From: Marchantia polymorpha subsp. ruderalis
Taxonomy: Eukaryota; Streptophyta; Marchantiopsida; Marchantiales; Marchantiaceae
Assembly (NCBI GenBank): GCA_037833965.1
Contig: AP031351.1
Location: 3,670,501 to 3,734,500 of the forward strand
Reading direction: 5' to 3'
DNA length: 64,000 bases
Shown here: positions 59,568 through 64,000 of the stretch, one piece after another
Position numbering within the stretch: position 1 is the stretch's first letter
Layout: each line of letters opens with the position of its first letter
The notes under the pieces: generated by a model
What the model was told of the DNA's origin: nothing
Databases searched by the model: none
The model's input: the letters and a program-made list of their open reading frames with translations, nothing else
Made by a program: the position numbers and the translations under genes

Positions 59568-61537
59568 ATGGAGAAAGTCGGACCGTTTCTGGTGTTGTGG
59601 TTGGCGGTGTGCAGTTGGTCACTCGTTCGAGCAGAATTCCAGACTTTTCGCTCTCCGGTGATATCTATCGGCCCAGGCGATGTTTCGGAGCAATACTTTC
59701 GCACGAAAATGCCGCCTGGTCATGTAGGGATCAAAAGTTTTTTCGGCGAAATGGTAGAGGAAGATGGCACGCCAGTTCCCGTGAGCGAATTGTATCTCCA
59801 CCACTGGCTTGTGGTGAGAATGCACACGAAGAAGAATGATGATGCATTGCTGAGGGGAATGAAAGATGTTTACGCGGGTAATGATGGCATATGTCAGGGC
59901 TCGATACTGCCTCAAACCTTCGGTTCTGGTTCCGAGACTCGCCACACTAGCTATAGTCTTCCAGACCCTTATGTCGTGGAGATCGGTAATCCGGATGAAG
60001 TTCCTTACGGTTATGAGGAGGTGTGGCTACTCAATGTTCACGGAATCGATACTCGGGGTGCCATCAACCCCAGGTTCTGCTTAGAGTGTCGATGTGAATC
60101 ATATAATATTTCTTCAGTAACCTCCGCAGGATTTCATGTACCTGAAGATTATGTAGGTGGTCTCAGGTGTTGCCACAACAATGAGCACTGCGCAGTGAAG
60201 GAGGGATTTCAGGGGAAAAAAAGGGATTTGTACTTCCAGTACACGGTGGAATTTCTTCCGATGGAACCTTCCCTTGTACCTGTTAATGTCTACCTACTGG
60301 ATGTCACGGACGACAGAACTTCTATGGAAGAGAAACCCCGATGCAAGGTGATTCTAGACCTTGCGAATTTCCTTCTATTTTCTATTATTCACCTACGTTT
60401 CATCATTTTTCTCCAAATAGTAAGCTGAAGCTTGTAGACGTGGAGGGCAAGAAATGTTTGGTTCTCACAATTTAAACGTAACCTTATCACGCGTATGCAT
60501 TGGGATGGAATGCTCCGACTGATCAAATACAGTCTCAGGTGTAGTCTCAGCAGTAGATGTACGAAAGAGTATGATTACCAGGTTTGATGAAGCGGTTCCT
60601 GTGTAGAGTGCGATTACGATCTTCCCCCCGCAACTCACGTTTAAGTCCTGCTCTGGATATGGCTGTAGTCGGGGCTACTGTGGTGATTGAATATCGGTTG
60701 TCCTTGGTACTAAGGAGTCAGCGGTTTGAGTTAGATTAATTGAATTGGTTCTTGTGCTCAATGTTTTTTACCTTGTGGATTTCAGGTTGAGTATCATGTG
60801 GAGCAGTGTGACAAGAGTAAGGATAGTGCTTGTCTTCATGAGATGAAAGCCGTTGCGTCCCTTCCAAACGAGAAAGAGGTGGACGTCGTCTATGTCAATG
60901 GACATCTACACATTGGAGGACACAATATTGAACTGCGCCACGAGGTAAGCAAATGAATGACAATTATCACAGATTTATGTAGCACACGAAGTTAATGTTG
61001 AGTATTTTTGCTTTGTTTTTCGAGGTAGACACAAGTATATATTTTTTTGCGACGTTTTAAGGTGAGAGATCTTGTATAGTGGATGTTTTGGTAGTTGGTT
61101 CTGACATGATGTAGAGAAGCTATATATCTGAAGGGTATTATTGAAATTTATCTTCGCTTGTTGGGCAGGATGGTGGGTTAATTTGCAATTCAGAAACAAT
61201 CTATGGAAAAGGAGATGAAGCTGGAAATGAAGCAGGGTATGTAGTAGGAATGACCGCATGCTATCCTGAAAGAGGCACGCAGAGGATCAAACCCGGAGAA
61301 GAATTGCACATAAGAGCTGTGTATAGTAGTGAGGAAGAGCACACTGGAGTCATGGGTCTCATGTACATTTTGACTGCAGAAACGTTGCCGGAAAAAGATT
61401 GTCATTCTTTTATGTGGAAAACTTCAGGGGCAGTTCTTGTTATAGCTCTAGCCATTTCTATCATTGGTTTTAGTTCGTACCGATACATTTCAACGAAAAG
61501 GAGTAGTGTTGGCTATGAAAGCCTAGTTCAGCCTTGA
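59568..61537 (+). CDS. SURNod19 (stress up-regulated Nod19) family protein, three exons, 435 residues
   Basis: Exons by splice sites: 59568-60347, 60786-60944, 61169-61537. All introns are phase 0 with donors GTGATT and GTAAGC, and acceptors GATTTCAG and TTGGGCAG. A signal peptide covers residues 1-22 (FLVLWLAVCSWSLVRA), so the protein enters the secretory pathway. Family landmarks are ELYLHHWLVVRMH (~74-86), VWLLNVHGIDTRG, NPRFCLECRCESYN, LRCCHNNEHC, and NGHLHIGGHNIEL (~298-310). A C-terminal membrane helix (~399-416, GAVLVIALAISIIGF) is followed by a short tail, giving a type I or wall-facing anchored protein. Length fits the family. Nod19 was named from legume nodules and stress-induced transcripts. 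Its activity is unknown. The frame is intact throughout, and ATG 59568 is chosen because it is directly followed by the signal peptide. Confidence 0.93.
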
Positions 61538-63386
61538 TCAGTGTATATATGAGCACATATAATATAGAAATCGAAAATAGAACTCGGTTAGAACTCTGTT
61601 CTGTGTTTTGAACTTGTCTTATAAGATTACATTAGTATTTACCTCGGTCATTTCTTCCCATATTGTAGGAGCTTTTGGTCGAAATTCGTGTATATAAAAG
61701 GTATTGATATTCAACAATCATAGAGAAAATATGTGCACATCTTGTGCACATATGTTTGGCGTAGATAATTCTATAACATTGTCATATGTGTACAATGCTC
61801 ACCTGAAAATCTACTTTGCACAAAGTTGCAACTTGATATTTCTCTTTGCATTGATAACATTATTCGTGTAACGTAGTACCGTTGCGGCTTCTGCAGTATG
61901 GTTGCATATTTTGCTTTACAATATTCATATAGCATCTATCAACGATATACTGTTTTTCCAGTATTGTGACACATTTACCATTCTTTCATGACTACTATCT
62001 CAACATATCTCTACAAAATCTGAACACTACTGTTTTCGAAAAATTTTCATATCCATATTTTCTTTCACAATATATCACCTTCTTTCATCATCCATGATAT
62101 ACTCTAAAGCATCGACAAAATTATTTCCATATTTTCTAAAGTGCCGATTCTATATTTTCTGTAAATAATCATTTTCGCAGATAACAATTTTGGATCTAAA
62201 CTACCACATGACTGTTTCCTTGATTACAACTGAACCGCACAACTGCCACAACTCACGATGAAATTCTCGTCAATAACAGCTCCACTTCCATGATAAGAAC
62301 GTTATTTCTTAGATAATTCTTCATTTCTTCAACCCAGTAGTGTAGATAATCTGCTCCACTTCCACGATAAGAACGTTATTTCTTAGATAATTCTTCATTT
62401 CTTCAACCCAGTAGTGTAGATAATCTGCTCCCTCGTTGAAGCTTTGCAATATCTGCAGAAACGGTCCGGCCAAATTCCCTTCCTAATCTTACCGTAATTT
62501 ATCAACAGCAGGCTGAAAGCTTGACACTGTTTATTCGTGCGCGTCATCACACTCACACGGTTAAACGCGGGTCCAGTCTAACCTAAAGAGACTTTGACTT
62601 GACAGAGCTGGTTCTCATCTCGTACAATAGCGAGCTTACTTAGAAGTCTACGGGTTCAACCTTTCCCTCTATCCCTCTCAACAACGCTTTTAGAGCATGT
62701 TCTGGTTCACACCCATTTATACGGGGTTTAGGTAAGCTCATTTCTTGAAATGATCCTTCATTTTCCTTCTCATAACACTTCCCATTCAAACTGTTCGGGA
62801 TATGCCAACATACGCAAAAACCTAAAGCCTAAATTTAATTACCCATCTATTCACTGTTTCAAAACAAGGAAAAATTCCTGTAGACAACTTATACTATATT
62901 TTGTTCAGATGACTGCTTACTTATTTTATTCCTGTAATACTTCCAATAACTAATTGTTCCAGATATGTCTATGTATACCGCAACTTGAAATCTCATAACA
63001 TTTCATCACATCTGTTTCCGATGTCGATACAAGATCAAAGCCCTAAGCCCCACATTCACACTCTCCGGAATTCTCTAATATAAACTGATTCCTCTTCTCA
63101 ATTCACATTCAACCAGAATTACTACAGTTTTTTTGGGATATGTGAATGCAATTTTACAAATTGTAGGAACACCGACAAGTATAATACGATAACACATATC
63201 AAATTGAGAATAAACTCCTCTTTTTTGTGTACAACTTTCGATTCTGCCACAAAATTTCCCATGCACATTTCATTCTGAAAACGATTTGAACTTTAATCCC
63301 AACAAGTTACAAATATGGACCTTATTGAAACTCAGTGCACGTTTGTAAAAGAATTTGTAGAATACTAAACCTACAGCATAGAACAT
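61538..63386. other. Convergent intergenic region between SURNod19 and L6 genes
   Basis: Holds both 3' UTRs and otherwise A+T-rich DNA. A GTGCACATCTTGTGCACAT duplication lies near 61,733-61,751 and a 74-bp tandem duplication at 62279-62431. Open frames (62750-62953 plus, 63075-63266 minus) have no recognisable content. Confidence 0.45.
62279..62431. repeat. 74-bp tandem duplication, nearly identical copies
   Basis: GCTCCACTTCCA starts at 62279 and 62353, and GCTCC again at 62427. The two units differ at one base (CCATGATAAG versus CCACGATAAG). The high identity points to a recent duplication. Confidence 0.95.
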
Positions 63387-64000
63387 TTACTTCTTCTTTC
63401 CTACTTTACCCTCCTTGCGTCTAACAACCTCATCACTGTACTTAATACCCTTACCCTTGTATGGTTCTGGTGGCCTCCACTTTCTAATAGCCGCTGCAAA
63501 GTCTCCTACAGCGCACTTATCACGCCCTGAAATGGTCAATCTGGTGTTTTCTTCCACCTTTACATTTACACCGTCTGGAATTGGGAGTCTTACTTGGTGA
63601 GAGAATCCCAAATTCAGTGTAAGATCCTTTCCGTCGAGAGCAGCACGGTATCCCACACCAATGAGTTGCAGCTTCTTCTCGAATCCCTTTGTGACTCCAA
63701 CAACCATGTTATCTGTGAGGGTCCTGTTCACATTTCAAAAATGATGCGGCATTCAGATCGGAGGTTTCAGGCAACTTTGTCCATAGCCTTAAAGAAGGTA
63801 TAATACTCGGGAAAAGGAGGGGAAAATGGCTCAAAGCCTGCTAGGAAAGGCTTCGAAACTCCATTGAGATACACAGCTCCCGACTTACTTCGTCTAAATT
63901 CGACGTGCTTTAAATGGTCTAGCTGAAGCACATAAAAGAAAGACAACTATGCTGTTGTCTTGCACAGAGTCACGGAGCCAAAGTACCTGAAAAGACCGTG
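63387..64000 (-). CDS. RPL6 (plastid type): Plastid-type 50S ribosomal protein L6, C-terminal part (5' end outside window)
   Basis: The last exon is 63723-63387 (stop TAA) and the end of the preceding exon is 64000-63987. An intron of 263 nt (63986-63724) separates them, with a GTACTT donor and a GTGAACAG acceptor. The join gives [19 protein letters not shown], exactly the L6 pattern. It is followed by [44 protein letters not shown], and the conserved end [28 protein letters not shown]. Bacterial-type L6 sits in the large ribosomal subunit near the GTPase centre. The nuclear-encoded plant version is imported into plastids. Its transit peptide and N-terminal domain lie beyond the right edge. 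The GTG at 63731 is intronic, not a start. Mitochondrial L6 is the alternative, but the [16 protein letters not shown] tail favours plastid. Confidence 0.92.

Overview
The window looks like nuclear DNA of a land plant, most likely a bryophyte. The evidence is plant-typical gene families (BYPASS1-like, GT29 sialyltransferase-like, SURNod19, plastid-type ribosomal protein L6), GT-AG spliced genes with short introns, and no operon structure. The species cannot be named from the sequence alone. Short G+C-richer gene blocks alternate with long, extremely A+T-rich, gene-poor blocks (about 8.9-13.9, 23.3-28.0, 46.0-47.5 and 48.3-57.2 kb).

Six genes can be supported, four of them complete. (1) Bases 2-724 (+) hold the 3' part of a BYPASS1-like gene entering from the left edge. 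(2) 15554-17747 (+) is a four-exon bZIP transcription factor of 519 residues with a textbook basic region and zipper. (3) 31809-33134 (-) is an intronless GT29 sialyltransferase-like Golgi enzyme of 441 residues. (4) 40151-44352 (-) is an eight-exon otubain deubiquitinase of 325 residues, assembled here from splice sites, with catalytic Asp, Cys and His all present. (5) 59568-61537 (+) is a three-exon SURNod19 protein of 435 residues with a signal peptide and a C-terminal membrane segment. (6) 63387-64000 (-) is the 3' part of a plastid-type ribosomal protein L6 gene running off the right edge.

Between the genes lie decayed mobile elements and repeats. There are two hAT-like transposase relics (34.9-37.0 and 49.0-51.2 kb). 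The first carries premature stops that fit C-to-T or G-to-A decay. There are tandem arrays (about 187 bp x3, 90 bp x2.3, 105 bp x2, 74 bp x2, 44 bp x2, about 185 bp x2), a 56-bp near-perfect palindrome, several strong short hairpins, and repeated CGTC/GGAC tetranucleotide tracts in G+C-rich blocks. Three spots hold coding-like fragments that could not be assigned to a family: 26943-27188 (-), 30925-31326 (+) and 57792-58230 (-).

The genes are independent plant housekeeping or regulatory loci rather than a pathway. No CRISPR array, rRNA, convincing tRNA, phage or new multi-gene system was seen. The items most worth a second look are the histidine motifs of the SURNod19 protein, the broken coding fragments, and the mutation pattern of the hAT relic.
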